A DNA stretch of 64,000 nt from Amphritea atlantica (GTDB lineage: Bacteria; Pseudomonadota; Gammaproteobacteria; Pseudomonadales; Balneatricaceae). The stretch spans positions 1 to 64,000 of the forward strand of contig NZ_JAHKQE010000002.1 of the NCBI RefSeq assembly GCF_018860855.1, in the 5' to 3' direction. The stretch's first letter is position 1. The number at the start of each line of letters is the position of its first letter. The position numbers and the translations under genes are program-made. Below are positions 53,095 through 64,000 of the stretch, one piece after another. The notes beneath the pieces are model-generated. The model saw only the letters and a list, made by a program, of their open reading frames with translations, did not search any database and was not told the DNA's origin.

Positions 53095-55335
53095 ATGCAA
53101 CTGGACCCTACCCCCGCCAATAAACACCTAATCTTTATCGGAGGAGGACATGCACACGCCATCGCTCTGCTGATGATGGCGATGGATAAACCCACGGGCG
53201 TACGTATCACCCTAATATCCAACCTAGTTCAGACCCCCTACTCGGGCATGCTGCCGGGATTAATTGCCGGACATTACAGCTTTGATCAGGTGCATATAGA
53301 CCTTGGGCGTTTTTGCCGTTATGCCGGCATCGATTTTATTGAAGACTCAGTTACCGGCATTGATCCCGTCAACCGCACCGTACAATGCCTCAACCATCCA
53401 GATTTTAGTTATGATCTGCTGAGCATCGATACCGGTTCGACCCCCGCCCTAAGCACCATTCCCGGCGCCAGTGAGTTCACTGTTGGGGTGAAACCCGTTA
53501 AACAACTACTCGACTACTGGGATGATCTACAAGACCGCATCATGCAAGGGGATGACCGCCAGGAGATTCACATCGGTACTGTCGGTGGAGGCGCCAGTGC
53601 AGTGGAAGTACTGCTGGCCATGCAATATAAACTACAGAAAATGCTCGGTAAGCAACAACGCCGTACCAGCCATCTACATTTCCATATTATCTGTGGCCCA
53701 CAACAGATACTCTCGGCCCAGAATAAGCGGGTACAACGTCGCTATATCGACGTATTAAAAGCTCGGAATATCAAGGTGCATACGGGCTTTAGAGTAACTA
53801 AAGTCAAGCAAGGCCGAGTGATCAACGCTGCAGGAGAGAGCATCCCGCTGGATGAAATTCTTTGGGCAACGACGGCCCGCGGGGCAGATTGGCCCGCTAA
53901 AGCGGGACTTGAATGCGACGACAATGGCTGTATTCGGGTCAATGACTATCTACAATCGGTCTCCCATCCCGATATTTTTGCCTGCGGTGATATCGCCGAT
54001 ATGATCAACTATCCTCGCCCTAAAGCGGGGGTTTTCGCCGTTCGGCAGGGAGCCCCATTACTGCGAAATATTCAGTCAGCACTCTCTGGGCAGCCGCTCA
54101 CCCGCTATAAACCGCAAAAACAGTTTCTCAGTCTCATCAGCACCGGTGATCGCTATGCCGTTGCCTCTCGCGGCCCATTTAGTTTCGCCGGTGCTTGGGT
54201 CTGGCGCTGGAAAGACAATATAGATCAAACCTTTATGCGCCGTTTCAGCGACTTAACTGAACTGCCAGATCAAACACCCGGTGCGACGCTGAAAATAGAA
54301 AACCCCGATATGCGTTGTGGCGGCTGTGGCGCTAAAGTAGGACATAGCATCCTTAACCGGGTACTAAAACAGCTTCCCCGTCCAACAGCCCCTATAGAGA
54401 TTGGTCTTAACCGCCCCGACGATGCAGCCGTCATCGATGTGCCCGCCGATAAACTCTTGGTGCAATCCGTTGATAGCTTTCGCCAACTGGTGAACGATGA
54501 TTTTCTGTTTGGCCAGATTGCCGCAAATCATGCATTGGGGGATATTTTCGCCATGGGTGCGACGCCCCATAGCGCTCAGGCGATTGTCAGCATTCCCCAC
54601 GCCAGCGATGAGATTGTCGAGCAGCGCTTACGCCACCTATTACTCGGTGCCAGCAAAGTGTTCACTGACTGTAATATTGGCTTAATTGGTGGACATACCT
54701 CTGAAGGCACCGAACTGACCCTAGGCTTTACCATCAATGGCCTAGCGGATCGGCAGCAACTACTCACCAAACAGGGTATCCAACCGGGTGACCGATTAAT
54801 TGTAACGAAGCCTCTCGGCACCGGCACTCTCTTTGCTAGCGATATGCGCAGCCAAGCGAAAGGACGCTGGATCAGTCAGGCGTTACAACATATGTTGCAG
54901 TCTAACTACCGCGCCAGCCAGATTCTCTCTGCAGCGGGGGCCCACGCCTGCACAGACATTACCGGCTTTGGCCTGCTCGGACACCTTTCTGAGATGCTAG
55001 AGGGATCAAACCTGAGTGTACGCCTATGGTTAGATAATCTACCGGTGATGGACGGTGCCTTAGCTTGCCTACGAGCGGGGCTATTCAGCTCACTGCATCC
55101 ACAAAACAGAAAATTTGAAGATTTAATTTCCAACCTAGATGATTTTAATACTGATACGATAATCGAACTGTTATTTGACCCACAAACCGCCGGCGGCTTA
55201 CTCGCGGCGGTTAGCCCTGATCAAGCAGACAAACTGATCGATGAGCTACAGGCGGCCGGTTATACCGAAGCCTGTGCGATAGGCAGCGTGAGACAAGAGG
55301 GTGAAACACAGGTGGTACTGAGTAAAAACGGCTAA
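53095..55335 (+). CDS. selD: Bifunctional NADH dehydrogenase-like/selenide water dikinase
   Basis: A 746-residue fusion. The N-terminal ~370 residues are an FAD/NAD(P)-binding pyridine-nucleotide oxidoreductase of the Ndh type (IFIGGGHAHAIALLMMA, GTVGGGASAVEVLLAMQ, FACGDIADMINYPRPKAGVF). The C-terminal ~345 are SelD, which makes selenophosphate from selenide and ATP: catalytic Cys411 and Lys414 in RCGGCGAKVG match Cys17 and Lys20 of E. coli SelD, and the ATP-binding segments DDAAVIDVP and GDIFAMGATPHSAQAI are present. Such fusions are known in bacteria and are often beside selU. No selU, selA or selB is in the window. Confidence 0.93.
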   Translation: MQLDPTPANKHLIFIGGGHAHAIALLMMAMDKPTGVRITLISNLVQTPYSGMLPGLIAGHYSFDQVHIDLGRFCRYAGIDFIEDSVTGIDPVNRTVQCLNHPDFSYDLLSIDTGSTPALSTIPGASEFTVGVKPVKQLLDYWDDLQDRIMQGDDRQEIHIGTVGGGASAVEVLLAMQYKLQKMLGKQQRRTSHLHFHIICGPQQILSAQNKRVQRRYIDVLKARNIKVHTGFRVTKVKQGRVINAAGESIPLDEILWATTARGADWPAKAGLECDDNGCIRVNDYLQSVSHPDIFACGDIADMINYPRPKAGVFAVRQGAPLLRNIQSALSGQPLTRYKPQKQFLSLISTGDRYAVASRGPFSFAGAWVWRWKDNIDQTFMRRFSDLTELPDQTPGATLKIENPDMRCGGCGAKVGHSILNRVLKQLPRPTAPIEIGLNRPDDAAVIDVPADKLLVQSVDSFRQLVNDDFLFGQIAANHALGDIFAMGATPHSAQAIVSIPHASDEIVEQRLRHLLLGASKVFTDCNIGLIGGHTSEGTELTLGFTINGLADRQQLLTKQGIQPGDRLIVTKPLGTGTLFASDMRSQAKGRWISQALQHMLQSNYRASQILSAAGAHACTDITGFGLLGHLSEMLEGSNLSVRLWLDNLPVMDGALACLRAGLFSSLHPQNRKFEDLISNLDDFNTDTIIELLFDPQTAGGLLAAVSPDQADKLIDELQAAGYTEACAIGSVRQEGETQVVLSKNG

Positions 55336-55354
55336 CGATGATGATCTAACAGCA

Positions 55355-56047
55355 TTAAAAATAATCGCCGATCGATTCAAGATTTAAGGCGTGAATATAG
55401 CGACTGATAACCTCATTATCACTGGTAAACGCCAAGCCCGCCTGCTGCTCCGAAGGAGATAGCGACTTCACTTTGGAGTGCACCACCGATGGCTTTTCAT
55501 CGAATGGCAGTTGCAGTTTAAGCTGACACTCGGTCTGCTCAGTGCGTGCCTCTTGGAGAATCTGAAAATCCTCTCCATCGGCCAGTTTTAATAAACCACC
55601 ACCTGTACTGAAGTTAATAACAATACCGTTAACGGCCGCCTCCCCTACCACTAATTCGGCGGGAATCGCGCAAGGGTACCGCGGTTCTTTACGTAAACTA
55701 CGGGATTGGATCTTATCTGGATAGCTGGTCATCAACAGACGCCCACCTTGCAGAAACAGATCAATCACCTCAGATTCAAAAGCATAAATATGGCCATTAG
55801 AAATAATACGCATCACCAGCTTACGCCGATTGGTGAAGGTATCTCTGTAGGTCAATTCGTCAGAACCCATACCGCTTTTGGATAACTGCGTCACCGAAGG
55901 CAGGCGAGTGATGATGACTTTACCGTCAATACCAAAAAAACGGGAAATGTACTTAAAACAGCCCCCGGCATCACTCACCTGAATAATACTGTCCTGCTCA
56001 AGTGGGGGGAATTCATTCAGAATGATATTCTCATTAGTATAAGGCAT
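55355..56047 (-). CDS. PilZ-domain protein, YcgR-like
   Basis: A 230-residue cytosolic protein with an N-terminal YcgR-like domain and a C-terminal PilZ domain. The c-di-GMP motif RxxxR is in RSLRKEPRYPC and the second motif (D/N)xSxxG appears as NFSTGGG. Such proteins slow the flagellar motor or otherwise respond to c-di-GMP. I choose the ATG at 56047 (MPYTNENIIL) over the much longer frame starting 56158; the site before it is weak. No flagellar genes are nearby. Confidence 0.82.
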   Translation of the reverse strand: MPYTNENIILNEFPPLEQDSIIQVSDAGGCFKYISRFFGIDGKVIITRLPSVTQLSKSGMGSDELTYRDTFTNRRKLVMRIISNGHIYAFESEVIDLFLQGGRLLMTSYPDKIQSRSLRKEPRYPCAIPAELVVGEAAVNGIVINFSTGGGLLKLADGEDFQILQEARTEQTECQLKLQLPFDEKPSVVHSKVKSLSPSEQQAGLAFTSDNEVISRYIHALNLESIGDYF

Positions 56048-56367
56048 CCAAGCACCATTAAAATCCGGACTGACAATAAGGGAGAGGCAATAAATCCAAT
56101 TTATTCTCGGCGGAAAATCCCTAGAGGATCGCCCACAAACTTGCCTCGTTAACATCAATACTATAGTCCTTCATCCCGCCCTTTCACAAGCCTCATCCAT
56201 ACGACTCTCGCCTAATAAAAACGCCCTTTATCCGCGTTATTCCTAGAAACCGTTAGAGAATATTTTTCTGAAAAACAGCGGTGCTATCTATCTTTGCCCT
56301 TTTCAGGTTGGTTTCACCCCCTACGCGTATTATGTTTGCTATACAGTGACTCATGCGGAGATAACCG

Positions 56368-57516
56368 ATGAAAACAAAGATAGCCATTTTACTCACAGCC
56401 CTAGCGGGTATTACCGTGCTCAGCGTTACCGCCGCACCCGATAAGATTGTACCTGCAGACCTTCAACAACAAGGGCTTAAAGTAGCGACCTTTGCCGGTG
56501 GATGTTTCTGGTGTACCGAAGCCGGATTTGAAAAACTCCCCGGCGTCAAAGATGCGATCTCCGGCTATACCGGTGGTTCAAAAGCAGACCCAAGCTATCA
56601 AGAGGTGTCGTCCGGCTCTACAGGTCATACAGAAGCGGTACAGGTTTACTATAACCCCGACGTTATTACCTATCAGGGACTCCTGCAATCGCTCTGGCGG
56701 CAGATGGATCCAACCGATGGTAGCGGCTCCTTTGTCGATCGGGGAAATCAATACCGTCCAGCCGTGTTCTATCACAACGAACAGCAGCGCCTTATCGCTG
56801 AAAAATCGATGGCGGAGCTCGCTAGCTCTGGTCGCTACAGCCAACCACTGGCGACAGAACTCACCAAGCTGACCGTCTTTTATCCGGCAGAGGATTATCA
56901 CCAGGATTACTATCAGCACAATCCAATTCGCTATAAATACTACCGTTTTAATTCAGGCCGCGATCAGTATCTGGAAAAAACCTGGGGTGAAGAGCTACAT
57001 CCGGACTTCACCCAGTTTGGCCGTGGCCAGCAACAAGACGCAATGGATCAGAATACTAAAGATGGGAATGCTTACATGCATTTCCAAAAACCGTCAGAAC
57101 AGCAGCTACGTCAAACACTGACCAAAGTGCAATATGAAGTTACCCAGGAAGATGGCACCGAACGGGCTTTTCAGAATGAATATTGGGACAATAAACAGGC
57201 AGGAATTTATGTCGATATCGTCAGTGGAGAGCCGTTATTCTCGTCTAAAGATAAATATAAGTCAGGCACCGGCTGGCCTAGCTTTACCCGTCCGATTACA
57301 GCAGACGTGGTAACTGAACATAGCGATACAAAGTTTTTTATGACCCGTACCGAAGTGCGTAGTGCTTATGCGGATTCCCACCTAGGACACGTATTCAATG
57401 ATGGCCCTCAACCCAGCGGACTACGCTATTGCATGAACTCTGCGGCAATGAAGTTCATTCCGCTAGATCAAATGGCTGCTGCAGGTTATACCGAACAGCT
57501 TAGTCTGTTTAAATAA
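56368..57516 (+). CDS. msrAB: Exported methionine sulfoxide reductase MsrA-MsrB fusion
   Basis: A 382-residue bifunctional enzyme with an N-terminal signal peptide ([19 protein letters not shown]), so it is probably periplasmic. MsrA domain: catalytic Cys in [14 protein letters not shown]. MsrB domain: [27 protein letters not shown] and the catalytic Cys in [11 protein letters not shown]. The zinc-site cysteines are absent, as in some MsrB forms. It repairs oxidised Met of both epimers in envelope proteins. CGGAGATAACCG precedes the ATG. Confidence 0.95.
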   Translation: MKTKIAILLTALAGITVLSVTAAPDKIVPADLQQQGLKVATFAGGCFWCTEAGFEKLPGVKDAISGYTGGSKADPSYQEVSSGSTGHTEAVQVYYNPDVITYQGLLQSLWRQMDPTDGSGSFVDRGNQYRPAVFYHNEQQRLIAEKSMAELASSGRYSQPLATELTKLTVFYPAEDYHQDYYQHNPIRYKYYRFNSGRDQYLEKTWGEELHPDFTQFGRGQQQDAMDQNTKDGNAYMHFQKPSEQQLRQTLTKVQYEVTQEDGTERAFQNEYWDNKQAGIYVDIVSGEPLFSSKDKYKSGTGWPSFTRPITADVVTEHSDTKFFMTRTEVRSAYADSHLGHVFNDGPQPSGLRYCMNSAAMKFIPLDQMAAAGYTEQLSLFK

Positions 57517-57579
57517 TCACCGCTGAGTCTGACACAAAAATAGGATAAACTGTTGCTCATACTGATGAGGAGCAACCGT

Positions 57580-57942
57580 TTGTCCGTTTTCTATCGTTTA
57601 ATCATCACGCTGATACTGCCATTAGTGGCACAACAGGCCTTGGCTATACAACTGACCGATCCTCGATCAGCAGCTGTGTATCTGCAGCAACAACGTCCTC
57701 TTATTAACGCCTGCCTCCATGAAGCTCAAGCCAGCAATCATCTACCCGATATTTGGCGCAGCCAAGCCTGCCAACAATTATTAGATCAAGACTCTCAACT
57801 CAAAACCGCGTGGCAACTCATCTTACCGAACGGAACTACCAAGGGATTAGCACAGGTTCCCTACGGACTACGCCAACTCACCGTTGATACCTATTCAGAA
57901 TATAAACAGCTAGCAGAGAGAATCGCGCAATTAAGCCGTTAG
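57580..57942 (+). CDS. Hypothetical exported protein
   Basis: A 120-residue protein with a signal peptide ending AQQALA (about residue 22). The mature part is small and Gln/Leu-rich, with two Cys residues (NACLHEA, SQACQQL) that could form a disulfide. I use TTG at 57580 because GAGGAG lies 8 bases before it; the longer frame from 57553 begins with TTG and has no site. Function not recognised. It follows msrAB by 63 bases. Confidence 0.6.
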   Translation: MSVFYRLIITLILPLVAQQALAIQLTDPRSAAVYLQQQRPLINACLHEAQASNHLPDIWRSQACQQLLDQDSQLKTAWQLILPNGTTKGLAQVPYGLRQLTVDTYSEYKQLAERIAQLSR

Positions 57943-58063
57943 ACCAATTTAATTTCATTTTTATTGAAGGGTTATTTTCGTGAGGTTTCGCCTGAAAAAA
58001 CTATTAAATCAGACAGATAGCCGCATCCATATTAAAGTCTGAAAAAAAACTAAATTTCAAGTC

Positions 58064-58091
58064 TTACCTTTGCCTTTCTGATCTCTATAAT
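58064..58091 (+). promoter_or_regulatory. Probable promoter of the GIY-YIG-like gene
   Basis: TTACCT (58064-58069), 16 bases, and TATAAT (58086-58091). The transcription start would be near 58098, so the leader is very short. Confidence 0.5.
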
Positions 58092-58126
58092 ACGCCCTCA
58101 TTTTGCCAGCGGCTCTGGGTAATATC

Positions 58127-59266
58127 TTGATTATTTTCACCATCACCAACACAGTTTCCAAACAGGTTTATGTCGGTTCAACCCGAAGTGATATCGATAG
58201 TCACTGGGAGACGCTGCTTATTGCAGCAGAATCCGGTGTAGAAGCAGAACTCTACAATGATATTCGTGATGCCGGAGCCCACAGCTTCGCATTATCCGAA
58301 TGGGGATTCGCCGATAATCTCAGCGAGGCCCGTGAGCTCACCGCCGATGCTATCGAAACCTTCGATGCTAAAAGCTTGCAGGGGCTAATCACCAAGCCTA
58401 AACCGAGCAAGGTACACCGTCAGAGCGCGGCTGAGCGTAAAGCCGCTCTGGCTCTACTAGAGGAAGCTGAGCAACAAGCTCTGTTGAAAAATGAGATCGC
58501 TAAACCGACCGGCGAAGCAGGCGACACACCTGTCAGCGAAGCGGATCTAAAGCTCCTTGCCCGTAAGCGCGATGCTGAACTGGAAGCAAGAATCGTTCGT
58601 GAGCGTCAGGAAACCATGGCAATGAACAAGGTTCTTGCTGAAATGGAGTTCCGTAAACGCAGTAAGTCATCGAAATCAAAAGCCAAAAGTTCTACCGGCA
58701 AAACGACTAAACCCGTATCGACAGCACCCAAACTCGCTGTTGGCAAAGTCTCTTCCGCTAAACTTGAGAAAGAGATTAAAGAGAAAATAGTCCAAGAACG
58801 AGAAGCCCGTGAGACCACTAAAATCTCTCGGCAAAAAGCTGAAGCCCAAGAGATGGCCGCAGTGATGGCGCGCATTGACGCCCGCGCACAGGGCATGCGA
58901 AAAACCGCACCTAAAGCCAAACCAAAGTCAGCCATGCGTAGCAGTATTCCGCTATCGGTGAAAAAGGCGCCAGAAGCACTCAGGGAAACACGATTAGAAC
59001 TGGATCTGGACATCGCGAAGAAAGCCGAACTGACCGTAATGCAGCAGGAAAAGAGCCGCGCAGTGACAGGCCAACCCTTAACGGCTAAACCTTTCGCTAT
59101 GGCTCGCGTGGCTCAGAACAGCGGCCAGAGTAAAGAGCAAAAAATTGCTCATACCATTGATCGCTATCGTAAAACCGCAACACCGGCAGTTAGCAATAAA
59201 GTCTATGGCCAGCAAGACCTGATCAGTTCACTACAAGCACGCCTAGCGCAACGCAACGGTAAATAA
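58127..59266 (+). CDS. GIY-YIG-like protein with long coiled-coil tail
   Basis: A 379-residue protein (from TTG 58127; TTG 58103 is an alternative). The first ~85 residues resemble a GIY-YIG nuclease domain (IIFTITNTVSKQVYVGSTRS, YNDIRDAGAHSFALSEW, with YVG for YIG), but the usual active-site Glu is not clear. The rest is a Lys/Glu/Ala/Arg-rich low-complexity coiled coil with KSSKSKAK and RKTAPKAKPK basic stretches. Basic charge suggests nucleic-acid binding. Similar proteins seem to occur in Oceanospirillales. Catalysis is unproven. Confidence 0.6.
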   Translation: MIIFTITNTVSKQVYVGSTRSDIDSHWETLLIAAESGVEAELYNDIRDAGAHSFALSEWGFADNLSEARELTADAIETFDAKSLQGLITKPKPSKVHRQSAAERKAALALLEEAEQQALLKNEIAKPTGEAGDTPVSEADLKLLARKRDAELEARIVRERQETMAMNKVLAEMEFRKRSKSSKSKAKSSTGKTTKPVSTAPKLAVGKVSSAKLEKEIKEKIVQEREARETTKISRQKAEAQEMAAVMARIDARAQGMRKTAPKAKPKSAMRSSIPLSVKKAPEALRETRLELDLDIAKKAELTVMQQEKSRAVTGQPLTAKPFAMARVAQNSGQSKEQKIAHTIDRYRKTATPAVSNKVYGQQDLISSLQARLAQRNGK

Positions 59267-59300
59267 CCCAGCACGAAGCATCGAAAGCGTGCTTCGGGGT

Positions 59301-59897
59301 TTATGCTCGCTTTCCTGAATCGATTAACGATGATGGAAAGCGATCGCACAGATCGACAAAAAACACACTGAAGCCGGCTTCAAGTTGAGGATAGTGCAAT
59401 ATCAACTCCTCGCCGATGCCATTGAAATCATGGCGAAAGCGAATCCGTCCCGCAATCCGATCCAACGCATAAGCAACCCCGTCTAACTCTTGATAAGCCC
59501 GAAACCAATCGGTATCCACCAGCCTCTGAGTCACCAACTGCATCCGTTCCGGCATAAGTGATTGACCAGCGATTAGATCTTCGTACAGTGTTTCAATCAC
59601 CTGATCCACAGGTACATGACTAAACTGCTGCCAATGTTTAAGCATAAAGTGATCAAACAACACATCCAGAGCTATACCGGAAAATCGACGCCGCTGGACG
59701 CTAAAATATCCTTTCAGCTGAATAACCTCAGGATGCTGATCCGTAAATTGATCAACCCGCCGATGATTCATCAGCCCCTCTCGTACCTCCTCAGGTAAAC
59801 TCTGGATATCCACACCGCGGGCAAAGTCCCCCAGCAAGTTACCAACCCGAGATTCAACCGTCGGCTTAGCCAGCACGAGATGGGCAAAAAAATTCAA
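59301..59897 (-). CDS. acpH: Acyl carrier protein phosphodiesterase
   Basis: A 198-residue HD-type hydrolase that removes phosphopantetheine from holo-ACP. Characteristic features are MNFFAHLVLA, GNLLGDFARG, MNHRRVDQFTDQHPEV and IALDVLFDHFMLKHWQQF, matching AcpH order and length (193 in E. coli). The start is TTG, with GGGG of the fadA terminator acting as the best ribosome binding site, so terminator and start overlap. It is downstream of fadBA on the same strand. Confidence 0.9.
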   Translation of the reverse strand: MNFFAHLVLAKPTVESRVGNLLGDFARGVDIQSLPEEVREGLMNHRRVDQFTDQHPEVIQLKGYFSVQRRRFSGIALDVLFDHFMLKHWQQFSHVPVDQVIETLYEDLIAGQSLMPERMQLVTQRLVDTDWFRAYQELDGVAYALDRIAGRIRFRHDFNGIGEELILHYPQLEAGFSVFFVDLCDRFPSSLIDSGKRA

Positions 59898-59900
59898 ATA

Positions 59901-59948
59901 AAAAACCCCGAGTATTGTGACAACAAATCACAGTATCCGGGGTTTTTA
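59901..59948 (-). terminator. fadA terminator overlapping the acpH start
   Basis: CCCCG-AGTATTGTGA and TCACAGTATC-CGGGG form a long stem with A/T tails on both sides (AAAAACCCC...GGGGTTTTT). On the minus strand the T-run ends within 5 bases of the acpH TTG, and the GGGG arm is its best Shine-Dalgarno sequence. Confidence 0.8.
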
Positions 59949-59998
59949 GTACCACAGCAAGCGACTCTAGGAGAGTGCCGCTTAACTGTGAATGACAC

Positions 59999-63350
<3,352 letters not shown>

Positions 63351-63745
63351 GGTGCACTCCATACTCAGGATAATTATTGTTAGTCATAGTAAGGAACCTG
63401 ACTCCTCTTCTGTACGCCGGACTGCCAAATCAAAAACAGGGAGATAAAACTGCGCACAGCTCAGGCTTATTAATACTAGACTCAGGTGATTTTCCAGCAA
63501 TAACAAAAATAGCCTTAATCAGTAACAAAATCGGTTATCTTAAATATATATTCATATAAAACAAAAGCTTATATAAAAACAGATAAATAACATTTCTGAG
63601 CAAGCGCCGTAAAAAAAGACACTTTTTATAATTTAAGCGGTGATCGAAGAGATTCTAGTCCGGACAATGCCGGCTATTGCGTATCCGATTAAGCCAAATA
63701 ACACTACAATGGCCATTAAAGCCGCTGACATTTACTAATCACGCC
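63351..63745. other. Intergenic region between fadB and plsC-like gene
   Basis: About 395 bases, AT-rich, containing the fadB promoter. A minus-strand frame at 63633-63731 would encode a 32-residue hydrophobic peptide (MSAALMAIVVLFGLIGYAIA then a basic tail) with a weak GTGATTAG upstream; this is noted but not called a gene. The 60-codon frame at 63377 (+) is not convincing. Confidence 0.45.
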
Positions 63746-64000
63746 ATGCATTCAACTATTTTTAACAGCACACTGTTTCATCCGCCACTGCGCTGGCTAT
63801 CGCGTAAATTTCTTAAGATGAAAGGCTGGCAGGTGGATTTTTCAGCGATAGAAGGGATCGATAAATGCGTTCTCATTGGTGCACCACACACCAGTAACTG
63901 GGATCTACCCTATGCACTGATGCTGGGATTTAGTCAGGATCTACCGATCTATTGGATGGGGAAAGTACAGATTTTCAAGTTCCCCTTCCGTCGCCTCATG
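63746..64000 (+). CDS. PlsC-like lysophospholipid acyltransferase, partial
   Basis: Only the first 85 codons are in the window. The NHx4D-type acyltransferase motif appears as APHTSNWD (His and Asp, about residues 52-57), after an amphipathic N-terminus (LRWLSRKFLKMKGW). This fits 1-acylglycerol-3-phosphate acyltransferase-like enzymes. No strong ribosome binding site is seen. Open at the window end, so the frame is truncated by the boundary. Confidence 0.8.
   Translation, partial: MHSTIFNSTLFHPPLRWLSRKFLKMKGWQVDFSAIEGIDKCVLIGAPHTSNWDLPYALMLGFSQDLPIYWMGKVQIFKFPFRRLM

Noticed and set aside
63362-63362. Longer fadB start at 63362
   Set aside because: The ATG at 63350 has GGAG 6 bases upstream and gives the standard FadB N-terminus; the earlier ATG has no site.
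63377-63559. 60-codon frame upstream of fadB
   Set aside because: No ribosome binding site, low-complexity AT-rich sequence, and it lies in the fadB promoter region.

Overview
The window is a 64 kb stretch of chromosome from a gammaproteobacterium, most likely a marine member of the Oceanospirillales. This is inferred from the gene set: valS of E. coli length, dapC-ArsC-dapD-dapE, fadBA, yacL, greB, qmcA/nfeD, let-type MCE transport genes, a DUF1302/DUF1329 pair and an NADH dehydrogenase-SelD fusion. GC content is moderate. There is no prophage, insertion sequence, CRISPR array or plasmid backbone. Almost all of it is ordinary housekeeping chromosome with small accessory or poorly known genes between.

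Layout. 1-300: palindromic intergenic repeats, then valS. 3.5-6.3 kb: DUF945 protein, DUF2726 protein and a secreted unknown. 6.5-12.2 kb: chemotaxis receptor, EF-hand-like protein, CBS protein, a structured intergenic element with terminator, yacL and a DUF6635-like membrane protein. 12.5-14.7 kb: a bufferin (RiPP metallophore) operon bufA-bufB-bufC whose precursor carries two copies of its Cys-rich core. 14.8-18.3 kb: nfeD-qmcA, a lipoprotein, and a TetR regulator divergent from an AhpD-like protein with three operator-like boxes between them. 18.4-21.7 kb: small membrane proteins, an AT-rich spacer, and a pdxH-esterase-FKBP operon. 22.0-26.6 kb: a letAB-like envelope lipid transport operon with letA split in two, letB broken by a one-base frameshift in its seventh MCE domain, and an extra lipoprotein gene at the end. 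26.7-33.8 kb: DUF2959 lipoprotein, kinase and hydrolase (minus strand), then an RND efflux pair. 34.0-39.5 kb: succinylase-branch diaminopimelate/lysine genes, then rlmA and two small genes. 40.0-43.7 kb: LysR/YeiH pair, greB, and two tandem Ser-Asn-Lys tRNA cassettes (7 tRNAs) beside the eroded remains of a third. 43.8-48.3 kb: AraC regulator, DUF1302 outer-membrane-type protein and DUF1329 protein. 48.4-52.3 kb: Cys-rich small protein, spermidine-synthase-like protein, luxS, CvfB-like RNA-binding protein, thiolase-like protein. 52.3-53.1 kb: a gene-poor gap that holds what looks like a Fur-repressed small RNA. 53.1-59.9 kb: NDH-SelD fusion, PilZ protein, secreted MsrAB, a GIY-YIG-like coiled-coil protein and acpH. 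60.0-63.4 kb: fadBA beta-oxidation operon. The window ends inside a plsC-like acyltransferase.

Main points for a second look: (1) the Fur box/promoter/hairpin/terminator unit at 52778-52902, with a C-rich loop complementary to Shine-Dalgarno sequences; (2) the duplicated bufferin core and the hairpin between bufA and bufB; (3) the letB frameshift; (4) the triple TetR operator; (5) the tRNA cassette duplication and decay; (6) the multi-hairpin element at 10431-10552. All functional calls come from reading the sequence and knowing the families; no database search was run.
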